Shown: positions 29,905-38,294 of the stretch, piece after piece
Position numbering within the stretch: position 1 is the first letter of the stretch
How the letters are laid out: each line of letters opens with the position of its first letter
From: Aeromonas cavernicola
Lineage (GTDB): Bacteria; Pseudomonadota; Gammaproteobacteria; Enterobacterales; Aeromonadaceae
DNA length: 64,000 bases
Direction: 5' to 3'
Assembly: GCF_002795305.1 (NCBI RefSeq)
Contig: NZ_PGGC01000005.1
Location: 62,001 to 126,000 of the forward strand
Position numbers and translations under genes: made by a program
Notes under the pieces: model-generated
Database searches by the model: none
What the model was told of the DNA's origin: nothing
The model's input: the letters and a program-made list of their open reading frames with translations, nothing else

Positions 29905-30702
29905 GTGATTTACACCACAGGTCTACTTATGGAGTGGCTTTCTTCCATTGTTTGGCCATTAGCACGGGTTAGCAGTTTATTAATGGTTATGGCCGTTTTT
30001 GGTAGTAGGCTTGCTCCAGCTAGAATTAGGATTGGCTTAGCTCTGTCTATTACGCTCTTGATCTCATCGGTTTTGCCAAAAATGCCGTCGGTTGAACTTT
30101 TTTCCCTCGCCAGCTTTCTCGTTCTTGCCCAGCAGTTGCTTGTCGGTATTGCCCTTGGTTTGATGACCCAATTTTTGATGGAAAGCTTTGTTATGGCTGG
30201 TCAAGTGATTGCGATGCAGACCAGCCTAGGGTTTGCCACCCTTGTTGATCCTATGAATGGTCAATCTGCTCCTGTTGTCGGTCAGTTTTACTTGATGTTG
30301 GCGACATTGGTTTTTTTGGCACTTGATGGCCACTTAATAATGATACGACTGATAGTACTCAGTTTTGAAACGCTCCCAGTTTCTGAACAAGGTATTCCCC
30401 TGCCTGCAATTCGTACTTTGGTTGGCTTTTTAGGTGTTATGTACCAAGCATCCTTGATGATGGCTCTTTCGGCAATCGTTGCCCTATTACTGATTAATTT
30501 TGCATTTGGTGTTATGACGCGTGCAGCTCCTCAGCTTAACATTTTCAGTATTGGATTTGCTGTCAGCATGATGTCGGGCCTATTGATTCTTTGGCTAACT
30601 ATTGGTGGATTTCTTGGTCACTTTGACCCTATGTGGGAACGAGTACAAGAAGTCAGCTGCCAGTTGATCGATACCCAATGTTTTGGAGGTGCGAATGGCT
30701 GA
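29905..30702 (+). CDS. fliR: Flagellar export gate protein FliR
   Basis: FliR is the third gate component with FliP and FliQ. The 265-residue product has six hydrophobic segments and the family motifs WPLARVSSLLMVMAVFGS and LGFATLVDPMNGQSAPVVGQF. The start GTG at 29905 is chosen because GGAG lies 8 bases upstream and the length then fits the family (about 260). A longer frame from a TTG at 29860 would add a non-homologous tail, and an ATG at 29929 would be slightly short. The end overlaps the flhB start by 8 bases. Confidence 0.93.
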   Translation: MIYTTGLLMEWLSSIVWPLARVSSLLMVMAVFGSRLAPARIRIGLALSITLLISSVLPKMPSVELFSLASFLVLAQQLLVGIALGLMTQFLMESFVMAGQVIAMQTSLGFATLVDPMNGQSAPVVGQFYLMLATLVFLALDGHLIMIRLIVLSFETLPVSEQGIPLPAIRTLVGFLGVMYQASLMMALSAIVALLLINFAFGVMTRAAPQLNIFSIGFAVSMMSGLLILWLTIGGFLGHFDPMWERVQEVSCQLIDTQCFGGANG

Positions 30703-31825
30703 TAACGATCAGGAGCGTACGGAACAGCCTACGAGTAAACGACTACAAAAAGCTCGTGAAAAAGGGCAAATTGCTCGTTCCAAAGAATTGGGTACAGCAA
30801 GCGTATTGCTGGCGGCAGTATTTGGTTTGCTGATGCTCAAGGGATCGTTGGCTAGTGCTATGGTGAACGTATTGACCATGGGTTTTACCTTGGAACGGGA
30901 GCAAGCATTCGATCCTAACGCCATGATCGGTATGCTACCTAATCTGTTAGAGCCGTTAGTATTGCCATTAAGTTTACTCTTTTGTTTAGTGGCTATTGCC
31001 GCATTTATTGGTAATACCTTGATGGGCGGGATGAACTTCTCAACGGAAGCAATGTTACCTAAGTGGAGCAAACTTAGTCCTCTTCGCGGTCTTAAACGTA
31101 TGTTTGGTGTGCAGTCGTTGGTGGAGTTGATTAAATCTATCGCTAAGGTGCTATTCATCACTTTATTTGCTTGGTGGATGCTATCTAGCCAGTTTGATCA
31201 TCTGCTTAATCTCTCCATGGAAGGATTTCCTGGGGGGATCATCGATGCACTTGAGTTATTTCTGTGGATGTTAATTATGCTTTGCTGTGCCCTGATTCCG
31301 ATTGTGGCTATCGATGTGCCTTTCCAACAATGGAATCATATGCGTCAGCTGAAGATGACTAAGCAAGAAATAAAGGATGAATATAAAGATAGTGAGGGTA
31401 AGCCTGAAGTGAAGGGGCGGATCCGTCGCTTACAAATGGAGATGGCCACTCGCAGAATGATGGGGGATGTGCCTAAAGCCGACGTCATTATCACTAACCC
31501 GACCCATTATTCGGTAGCGCTACAGTATGATGCAACTAAACCAGGTACAGCCCCGAAAGTGCTTGCTAAAGGGGTCGATGAGATCGCAATGAAGATTAGG
31601 GAAATAGGTCGTGAGTACGACATTACTATTTTGCCTTCCGCTGCACTGACTCGTGCCATTTACTACTCTACTGATATCGGCCGCGAAATTCCTGAAGGAT
31701 TATTTGCTGCAGTGGCTCAGGTGCTTGCGTATGTTTATCAGCTCAAAAAGTTTCGCCGTGGTCGTGGCCATAGGCCTACCCCGTTGGCGGCAAAGTTACC
31801 AATCCCTCCTGAATATCAGAAATGA
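30695..31825 (+). CDS. flhB: Flagellar export switch protein FlhB
   Basis: FlhB controls export substrate specificity through self-cleavage of its cytosolic domain. The 376-residue product has the N-terminal ERTEQPTSKRLQKAREKGQIARS, four membrane segments, and the autocleavage motif NPTH in ITNPTHYSVALQYD, intact for cleavage between Asn and Pro. The start at 30695 has GGAGGTGCGA upstream. It is the last gene before a 106-base gap that contains a second sigma-54 promoter. Confidence 0.96.
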   Translation: MADNDQERTEQPTSKRLQKAREKGQIARSKELGTASVLLAAVFGLLMLKGSLASAMVNVLTMGFTLEREQAFDPNAMIGMLPNLLEPLVLPLSLLFCLVAIAAFIGNTLMGGMNFSTEAMLPKWSKLSPLRGLKRMFGVQSLVELIKSIAKVLFITLFAWWMLSSQFDHLLNLSMEGFPGGIIDALELFLWMLIMLCCALIPIVAIDVPFQQWNHMRQLKMTKQEIKDEYKDSEGKPEVKGRIRRLQMEMATRRMMGDVPKADVIITNPTHYSVALQYDATKPGTAPKVLAKGVDEIAMKIREIGREYDITILPSAALTRAIYYSTDIGREIPEGLFAAVAQVLAYVYQLKKFRRGRGHRPTPLAAKLPIPPEYQK

Positions 31826-31878
31826 CGAAGTTCTGACGCTGCAAAATAAAACCATATGAAATCAATGTAATATCATTT

Positions 31879-31894
31879 TGGCTCGATGTTTGCT
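31879..31894 (+). promoter_or_regulatory. Sigma-54 promoter of the flhA operon
   Basis: TGGCTCG then four bases then TTGCT places GG (31880-31881) and GC (31892-31893) ten bases apart, matching the sigma-54 consensus. It lies 38 bases before the flhA start used here, which predicts a leader of roughly 27 bases. It would start a second flagellar transcript covering flhAFG-fliA and possibly the che genes. Confidence 0.8.
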
Positions 31895-31931
31895 TAAGCT
31901 CACTATTGGCTGGTTGACATTGAGAGCGATA

Positions 31932-34037
31932 ATGGAATTCAAGGCATCTTTGAGCCGATTTAAAGAGTACAAATGGGTACTTGGGAAAGGGGTTGGGACA
32001 CCGTTATTAGTCTTAGCCTCTCTGGGGATGGTTGTACTACCTATTCCCCCCTTGATGCTTGATATTCTCTTTTCTTTCAATATTGCACTTTCTATTGTTG
32101 TGCTGCTTGTCGCTGTTTATACCCGTCGACCGTTAGAGTTTGCAGCTTTCCCGACTGTTTTGCTGATTGCGACCTTACTCCGTTTGGCTCTAAACGTTGC
32201 ATCTACTCGAGTTGTGCTATTGGAAGGCCATAACGGTAGTGCAGCCGCAGGTCACGTGATTGAAGCCTTTGGTAATGTTGTCATCGGCGGCAATTATGCA
32301 GTGGGTATCATAGTTTTCATTATATTAGTGATCATTAACTTTGTTGTCGTCACGAAGGGGGCAGGACGGATTTCAGAGGTAAGTGCTCGGTTTACATTGG
32401 ATGCAATGCCTGGCAAACAGATGGCAATTGATGCTGATTTAAATGCAGGCTTAATTAACCAAGAAGAGGCGAAAAAACGTCGCCAAGACGTCACGCAAGA
32501 AGCTGATTTCTATGGTTCTATGGATGGCGCCTCTAAATTTGTAAAAGGGGATGCTGTGGCTGGCATCATGATCTTATTTATTAATATTATCGGCGGATTC
32601 ATCATTGGCATGGTGCAGCATCAGCTTAGCTTCACTGAGTCTGCTCAAATTTACACATTACTTGCTATAGGGGATGGACTAGTTGCCCAGATTCCATCAT
32701 TACTCCTTTCTATTGCGGCAGCAATCATTGTGACTCGGCAAAATACAGACCAAGACATGGGAACTGCTGTACTCGGCCAGTTGTTTGATAATCCGAAAGC
32801 TCTGGTTATTTCTGCTGGTATTTTACTGATGATGGGTCTTGTGCCTGGTATGCCGCATTTTGCTTTTTTAAGCTTGGGGGTTATCTCTGCAGCAGGATCT
32901 TGGTGGTTATTCCGTCGCGAGAAGCAAACTGCTACCAAAGCTGCTAAAGGAGAGCTAATGCCGCCTAACGCTGATCAACACCCTAGTGAGCACAAAGATT
33001 TAAGTTGGGATGATGTGATGCCTGTCGACATCATCGGGCTAGAGGTGGGTTACCAACTTATTCCATTGGTGGATCGTAGCCAGGGTGGTGAGCTACTCAA
33101 TCGCATTAAAGGGGTTCGCAAGAAGCTCTCTCAGGAGTTTGGTTTCTTGGTGCCAGCTGTCCATATACGAGACAACCTAGAGTTGGCTCCTAATCAATAT
33201 AGGATCACATTGATGGGGGTTAGTACGGGTGAGGCTAATGTCTATTACGATAAAGAGATGGCCATTAACCCTGGGCAGGTATTTGGTCAATTGCAAGGTA
33301 TTACCACTCAAGATCCAGCTTTTGGTCTAGATGCAGTATGGGTTTCGAAAGATCAAGTTTCTCACGCACAAACATTGGGATATACAGTGGTTGATGCAGC
33401 CACCGTTGTGGCAACTCATCTTAGCCATATCCTCTCTAATAATGCAGCGTTACTACTTGGTCATGATGAGGTTCAGCAGTTACTTGATATGATTGGTAAG
33501 CATCAAAACAAGCTTGTTGAAGGTCTGGTCCCAGAAGTTATTACTATGGGCAATCTATTGAAAATATTGCAGAATTTGCTCAATGAAAATGTTCCTATTC
33601 GTGATATGCGTACAATCTTACAGACCTTGGTTGAATATGCGCCTAGAAGCCCAGACCCAGATGTGCTGACGGCAGCCTGCCGGATTGCACTGCGTCGTTT
33701 AATTGTTCAAGAAATTGCTGGGCCAGCCCCAGAGTTACCAGTAATCACATTGGCACCAGAGTTGGAACGTATATTGCATCAATCTCTGCAGGCGGGTGGG
33801 GGTGATGGTGCTGGTATTGAGCCTGGGCTAGCGGAAAGGATGCAGCGTTCACTGGTGGAGGCGACTCAGAGGCAAGAGTTAGAAGGTCAGCCTGCAGTGC
33901 TTCTGACGTCGGGGATACTACGTAACACTCTTGCCAAATTTGTCAAAAATGCGATTCCAGGGTTACGGGTTTTGTCTTATCAAGAAGTGCCTGATGATAA
34001 GCAAATTCGCATAGTCAGTGCGGTGGGGCAGAACTAG
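31932..34037 (+). CDS. flhA: Flagellar export apparatus protein FlhA
   Basis: FlhA is the nonameric ring of the export gate that couples proton flow to export and docks chaperone-substrate complexes. The 701-residue product has eight membrane segments in its first half and the FHIPEP-type loop (GRISEVSARFTLDAMPGKQMAIDADLNAGLI). The large cytosolic domain ends in a normal C-terminus. The start at 31932 is chosen because an upstream start at 31878 would run through the sigma-54 promoter. Confidence 0.95.
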   Translation: MEFKASLSRFKEYKWVLGKGVGTPLLVLASLGMVVLPIPPLMLDILFSFNIALSIVVLLVAVYTRRPLEFAAFPTVLLIATLLRLALNVASTRVVLLEGHNGSAAAGHVIEAFGNVVIGGNYAVGIIVFIILVIINFVVVTKGAGRISEVSARFTLDAMPGKQMAIDADLNAGLINQEEAKKRRQDVTQEADFYGSMDGASKFVKGDAVAGIMILFINIIGGFIIGMVQHQLSFTESAQIYTLLAIGDGLVAQIPSLLLSIAAAIIVTRQNTDQDMGTAVLGQLFDNPKALVISAGILLMMGLVPGMPHFAFLSLGVISAAGSWWLFRREKQTATKAAKGELMPPNADQHPSEHKDLSWDDVMPVDIIGLEVGYQLIPLVDRSQGGELLNRIKGVRKKLSQEFGFLVPAVHIRDNLELAPNQYRITLMGVSTGEANVYYDKEMAINPGQVFGQLQGITTQDPAFGLDAVWVSKDQVSHAQTLGYTVVDAATVVATHLSHILSNNAALLLGHDEVQQLLDMIGKHQNKLVEGLVPEVITMGNLLKILQNLLNENVPIRDMRTILQTLVEYAPRSPDPDVLTAACRIALRRLIVQEIAGPAPELPVITLAPELERILHQSLQAGGGDGAGIEPGLAERMQRSLVEATQRQELEGQPAVLLTSGILRNTLAKFVKNAIPGLRVLSYQEVPDDKQIRIVSAVGQN

Positions 34038-34053
34038 GTAATGGAGATGACGG

Positions 34054-35457
34054 GTGAAAATTAAGCGTTTTTTTGCCAAGGATATGCGAACAGCCTTGGC
34101 CGAAGTCAAAGAGACTCTCGGTCCGGACGCCGTCATTATGTCCAATAAAAAAGTGACTGGTGGCATTGAAATTGTCGCGGCTGTTGATTATCAATCTCAA
34201 GTTCCTGAACCCAAAGATATACAGACTCACCGTCAATTAAACAATGAAAGTGTCAATATTTCGCCTGCTAGCCGCCAAGTTACACCTCCTGTAACTGTGT
34301 CTACTAATGAGCATTATGCTGATACGTTAGCGGCTTTGCTTGCTCGTCAACAGAAGTTGAATCCTACAGCTGAAGGGAATCAATTTGCCGCATTACCATC
34401 TGAATCTAGAGCTCCAAGAACCCTAGCTGAGCAAGGGCAATGGGTTACTCCATCGATAGAGCAAGTTGCTAGGCCTAAGTCCAGAGTTCCTCATATCAGC
34501 CGACCTCCTCAGCCTGTTCAAGAGGAAATGGAGGCCGTACGCAAGGAAATGGTCAGTATTCGTAAGCTTTTAGAGCATCAGATATCTGGGTTAATGTGGC
34601 AGGAGGTCGAGCGCCGCGAGCCTATGCGCGCTTTGCTGATCAAAGAACTCCAAAAAATGGGGTTCGACGACGGATTTTCAGATCAATTGGCGGGCCTTGT
34701 GCCTGAGGATATGTCTGTGCATCAAGGAATGGCGCAATTGGCGGAAGTGTTGACTGCGCAGCTTAAAATTAGTGAAGACGAAATTTTACGGCAGGGTGGT
34801 GCCGTTGCATTGCTCGGTCCAACAGGTGTCGGTAAAACGACCACCATTGCGAAACTAGCTGCACGTTTTGCCATTAAATATGGTGCCGATCAAGTTGCGC
34901 TTATTACAACAGACAACTATCGGATTGGTGCTAATGAACAATTACAAACCTACGGCCGAATTATGGGCTGTCCTGTGCGTCAAGCAAAAGATAATGAAGA
35001 ACTTGCGAATGCATTATATCAATTTCGACATCGTAGGCTTGTGTTAATTGATACAGCTGGTGTGGGGCAACGGGATATCAGGCTTAGCGAGCAGTTAGAT
35101 ACCTTAGTTAAAAATGCCAAAGTACATATTCGAAGCTATCTAGTAATGTCTGCCACATCACAGCGTCGAGTGATGCAAGAGGCGGTTGAGCATTTTCGTC
35201 GAATTCCTCTGAGTGGTTGTATTTTAACCAAACTCGATGAGAGTTTGAATTTGGGGGAAGTAATAAACGTATGTATCCAAAATGCTTTACCTATCAGCTA
35301 TATCACCGATGGTCAAAGAGTGCCGGAAGATATCCAAGTTGCCAATGCAGCGCAGTTAGTCGGAGCTGCGATGGGCTCGCTTGAGCGAGAAACAGAAGAG
35401 CCTTATTTTTGGGGCACAGGCTTTGGCGAGGCCGAAGATTCGGAGTTCTATGAATAA
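34054..35457 (+). CDS. flhF: Polar flagellum placement GTPase FlhF
   Basis: FlhF is an SRP-type GTPase that marks the pole and recruits FliF there. The 467-residue product has the basic N-terminal MKIKRFFAKDMRTALAEVKE region, a variable linker, and the NG domain with GPTGVGKTTTIAKLAARF, TTDNYRIGANEQLQTYG, LIDTAGVGQRD and LTKLDES. The start is GTG (34054) with GGAG upstream. It overlaps flhG by 8 bases. The presence of FlhF implies a polar rather than peritrichous flagellum. Confidence 0.95.
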   Translation: MKIKRFFAKDMRTALAEVKETLGPDAVIMSNKKVTGGIEIVAAVDYQSQVPEPKDIQTHRQLNNESVNISPASRQVTPPVTVSTNEHYADTLAALLARQQKLNPTAEGNQFAALPSESRAPRTLAEQGQWVTPSIEQVARPKSRVPHISRPPQPVQEEMEAVRKEMVSIRKLLEHQISGLMWQEVERREPMRALLIKELQKMGFDDGFSDQLAGLVPEDMSVHQGMAQLAEVLTAQLKISEDEILRQGGAVALLGPTGVGKTTTIAKLAARFAIKYGADQVALITTDNYRIGANEQLQTYGRIMGCPVRQAKDNEELANALYQFRHRRLVLIDTAGVGQRDIRLSEQLDTLVKNAKVHIRSYLVMSATSQRRVMQEAVEHFRRIPLSGCILTKLDESLNLGEVINVCIQNALPISYITDGQRVPEDIQVANAAQLVGAAMGSLERETEEPYFWGTGFGEAEDSEFYE

Positions 35458-36334
35458 TATGTATATAGATCAGGCGAGTGGTTTGCGCAAAATGCGTCAA
35501 AATAATCATGTAAAAGTGATAGCCGTGTCTGGTGGTAAAGGGGGGGTGGGGAAGACTAATGTTACACTCAACGTAGCGGGTTCCATGGCAGCCCAAGGTA
35601 AACGTGTAATGGTGTTGGATGCCGATCTAGGACTGGCTAATGTCGATGTTATGCTCGGCTTACGAGTACATCGTAATCTCTCTCATGTATTGGCGGGTGA
35701 ATGTACACTTGATGATATTATTGTCGAAGGACCGTACGGCATGATGATTGTGCCCGCGACATCAGGCACTCAGTCAATGGTTGAACTCTCACCTGTGCAG
35801 CATGCCGAATTAATTCGGGCCTTTAGTGAAATGAAGACCCCAGTTGACATATTGTTGGTAGATACTGCTGCTGGCATCTCTGACATGGTATTGAGTTTTA
35901 CTCGTGCGGCTCAAGATATCATGGTTGTTGTGTGTGATGAGCCTAGCTCCATTACTGATGCGTATGCACTTATCAAAATATTATCAAAAGAATATGGTGT
36001 GTTTCGTTTCAAGGTTGTAGCTAATATGGTCCGTAGCTTACGAGAAGGGCAGGAACTGTATGCTAAGTTGACTCGAGTCACAGACCGTTTTCTCGATACC
36101 TCATTAGAGCTTGTTGCTTGTGTCCCGTATGATGCCAATCTGCGTGCGGCTGTGCGTAAGCAAAAACTAATAATTGAGGCTTTTCCCAAATCTCCAGCGG
36201 CATTGGCATTCAGGTCATTGGCTAATAAAGCTGCAAGTTGGCCTCTTCCTAATCAGCCTGGTGGTCATCTGGAATTTTTTTTAGAAAACTTATTGCAAAA
36301 GCCGGTCATCGCACAGGAAGGTTCCCGTGAATAA
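35450..36334 (+). CDS. flhG: MinD-like flagellar number regulator FlhG
   Basis: FlhG (FleN/YlxH) is an ATPase that limits flagella number by stimulating FlhF GTP hydrolysis and acting on the master regulator. The 294 residues begin with the FlhF-activating motif DQASGLRKM and then the deviant Walker A SGGKGGVGKTNVTLNVA, VLDADLGLANVDVMLG and DTAAGISD. The start at 35450 overlaps the flhF stop, with GGAG upstream. It also overlaps fliA by 8 bases. Confidence 0.95.
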   Translation: MNNMYIDQASGLRKMRQNNHVKVIAVSGGKGGVGKTNVTLNVAGSMAAQGKRVMVLDADLGLANVDVMLGLRVHRNLSHVLAGECTLDDIIVEGPYGMMIVPATSGTQSMVELSPVQHAELIRAFSEMKTPVDILLVDTAAGISDMVLSFTRAAQDIMVVVCDEPSSITDAYALIKILSKEYGVFRFKVVANMVRSLREGQELYAKLTRVTDRFLDTSLELVACVPYDANLRAAVRKQKLIIEAFPKSPAALAFRSLANKAASWPLPNQPGGHLEFFLENLLQKPVIAQEGSRE

Positions 36335-37043
36335 AGCCCAAGCGTACTTGCGTCATCAGGATTCCTACGTATTGGTTGAACGGCATGCTCCACTTGTTAA
36401 GCGGATTGCTCAGCATCTACTTGCACGGTTGCCAAGTAGTGTTTTACTCGATGACCTCATTCAAGCAGGTATGATTGGTTTGCTGGAGGCGTCACGCAAT
36501 TTTGATGGTAGTAAAGGAGCTAGTTTTGAAACCTATGCAGGTATCCGTATTCGTGGGTCCATGCTAGATGAGATTCGCCGAGGTGATTGGGTTCCTCGTT
36601 CAGTTCACCGTAATAGTCGTACTATTGCTGAGGCTATAGAGAATATTGAACAAACTCATGGGCGAGACGCTCGCGATACCGAAGTCGCAGCTCACATGGG
36701 GATACCTCTTCACGAATATCATGCCATGTTGCAAGATGTATCTTGCGGTAAGATTATTGGCATAGAGGATCTTGGTGTTAGTGAAGATGTAATTAGTGCT
36801 CCTGATCACGTTAATGGTTCAGGATTTGATGATTTGGCTGCAGCTCGTTTTCAAAGTGATCTGGCAGAACATATTAAACGTTTGCCTGAGCGAGAGGCTC
36901 TTGTATTATCCCTTTATTATGATGAAGAGCTTAATTTGCGAGAAATAGGTGAAGTATTGAGTGTAAGTGAGTCGCGTGTAAGCCAGATTCATAGTCAAGC
37001 GATGCACCGTCTACGAGCTCGTCTGCGAGACTGGCATTTATAG
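36327..37043 (+). CDS. fliA: Flagellar sigma factor FliA (sigma-28)
   Basis: FliA directs transcription of late flagellar and chemotaxis genes. The 238-residue product has region 2 (HLLARLPSSVLLDDLIQAGMIGLLEASRNFD, GASFETYAGIRIRGSMLDEIRRGDWVPRSVHR), region 3 and region 4 (LPEREALVLSLYYDEELNLREIGEVLSVSESRVSQIHSQA). The start is GTG (36327) with AGGAAGG upstream. It overlaps flhG and is followed by the chemotaxis genes after a gap of about 100 bases. Confidence 0.96.
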   Translation: MNKAQAYLRHQDSYVLVERHAPLVKRIAQHLLARLPSSVLLDDLIQAGMIGLLEASRNFDGSKGASFETYAGIRIRGSMLDEIRRGDWVPRSVHRNSRTIAEAIENIEQTHGRDARDTEVAAHMGIPLHEYHAMLQDVSCGKIIGIEDLGVSEDVISAPDHVNGSGFDDLAAARFQSDLAEHIKRLPEREALVLSLYYDEELNLREIGEVLSVSESRVSQIHSQAMHRLRARLRDWHL

Positions 37044-37063
37044 TCCATCAGTATTGACTACAC

Positions 37064-37072
37064 TGATATAAT
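37064..37072 (+). promoter_or_regulatory. Possible extended -10 promoter before cheY
   Basis: TGATATAAT contains a perfect TATAAT preceded by TG one base before, the extended -10 form, which can work without a good -35 box; none is seen. It lies 75 bases upstream of cheY, just after the fliA stop codon. It could give constitutive expression of the chemotaxis genes in addition to read-through from flhA. Confidence 0.4.
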
Positions 37073-37146
37073 AACCCAGGGTGCTATTAACTGAATTAGT
37101 TTTTTAAAAAAACTTTGGTGGTCTAAACGACTATTTAGGAGGAAAA

Positions 37147-37530
37147 TTGGACAAGAACATGAAAATCCTCATCGTTGATGATTTTTCAACAATGCGTCGT
37201 ATTATCAAAAATTTACTTCGAGATTTAGGCTTTAATAATACTCATGAAGCTGATGACGGCAATACGGCATTACCAATGCTGAAAAATGGTGACTTTCAGT
37301 TTGTCGTAACAGATTGGAATATGCCTGGTATGCAAGGAATTGATTTACTTAAAGCTATCAGGCTCGATGAGAAACTTAAGCATTTGCCCGTCTTGATGGT
37401 TACGGCAGAAGCTAAGAGAGAGCAGATAATAGAGGCGGCACAAGCAGGGGTTAATGGCTATATAGTCAAGCCTTTTACCGCTGCAACACTCAAAGAGAAG
37501 TTAGACAAAGTTTTTGAACGAATAGCGTAA
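37147..37530 (+). CDS. cheY: Chemotaxis response regulator CheY
   Basis: CheY is the single-domain response regulator that, when phosphorylated by CheA, binds FliM to change rotation. The 127-residue product has the acidic pocket D11 and D12, the phosphorylation site D56 in [12 protein letters not shown], and the conserved Thr and Lys in MVTAEAK and VKPFTA. The probable start is TTG at 37147, because AGGAGGAAAA lies directly before it. The next ATG at 37159 would be 16 bases from that site. Homologues also begin four residues before KILIVDD. Confidence 0.96.
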   Translation: MDKNMKILIVDDFSTMRRIIKNLLRDLGFNNTHEADDGNTALPMLKNGDFQFVVTDWNMPGMQGIDLLKAIRLDEKLKHLPVLMVTAEAKREQIIEAAQAGVNGYIVKPFTAATLKEKLDKVFERIA

Positions 37531-37544
37531 AAGGAGTGACAAGG

Positions 37545-38283
37545 ATGATGGCCAAAACGAGTGCGGTTATTTCGCTCGAACAGGCAAAAAACCTTGTCTC
37601 TCACTTGGTGCAAGGTCATTTTGACCTAGCTGATGAGCTTACCGCAGTGATCTGCGAATCTAATACAACAGGCTTGTTTTCTAAGGTGGGTCTGTTGACC
37701 CGCCAATTGCACTCTTCATTAGAAGACTTCAACTTTGATCCGCGAATTCCTGATTTTGCTCTGCACGATATACCTGATGCTCGGGAGCACCTTAGCGATA
37801 TCATTAATATGATGGATAAAGCAGCGAATCGTGAAATGGATTCACTAGGGGGTGATCTGCCGATGGCTGAGCATCTTAATGATAATATCCAGATGGTTAT
37901 TCCTAATTGGAATGTGTCGATGACTCGTGATGTGTGCATTGGGCAGTTTAAAATACAGTGTCATCAACAGGATTATTTTATTAAGACTTCTGAATCCGAT
38001 GCCGATGAATTAAGGAAGCTGCTTACTGAAATTCTAATGGCACAGGATTTTCAGGCTTTAACTGACCAAATTATTCGTAAACCGATCTAATTAGTGCAGG
38101 AAATTGAAAAAACTAGTAGAAATGTTGGTAATGTGTGGAGAGGGGATTATTGAATATTCAGCTCACCAACCTACTATCAGCGGGATTGAAGCAGAAGGCC
38201 CGATCATGAACCCTGCAACTCGCGCTGATGTGGTTAATGGTCGGGATGATGTAGACGATCTGCTCTTTAGCCTCGGATTCTAA
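37545..38283 (+). pseudogene. cheZ: Degenerate cheZ (CheY-phosphate phosphatase)
   Basis: The first 181 codons, ending at an in-frame TAA (38088-38090), read as CheZ (ISLEQAKNLVSHLVQGHFDLAD, GLFSKVGLLTRQLHSSL). After the stop the same frame gives LVQEIEK, then a one-base expansion of an A run (38107-38112) shifts the frame. The next frame continues as CheZ to the expected C-terminal CheY-binding peptide DDVDDLLFSLGF and a TAA at 38281. Removing one base would give 245 residues, the normal polar-type CheZ length. In the catalytic motif, normally QDLTGQ, the DNA encodes QALTDQ, so the CheY-contacting Asp is Ala while the catalytic Gln is kept. The product would lack the CheY-docking tail, so phosphatase activity should be lost or weak. 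Confidence 0.85.
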
Positions 38284-38294
38284 TGGAGTGAGCC

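Noticed and set aside
37098-37114. AT-only palindrome before cheY as a terminator
   Set aside because: No GC stem; TTTTTT/AAAAAA pairing alone would not terminate transcription.
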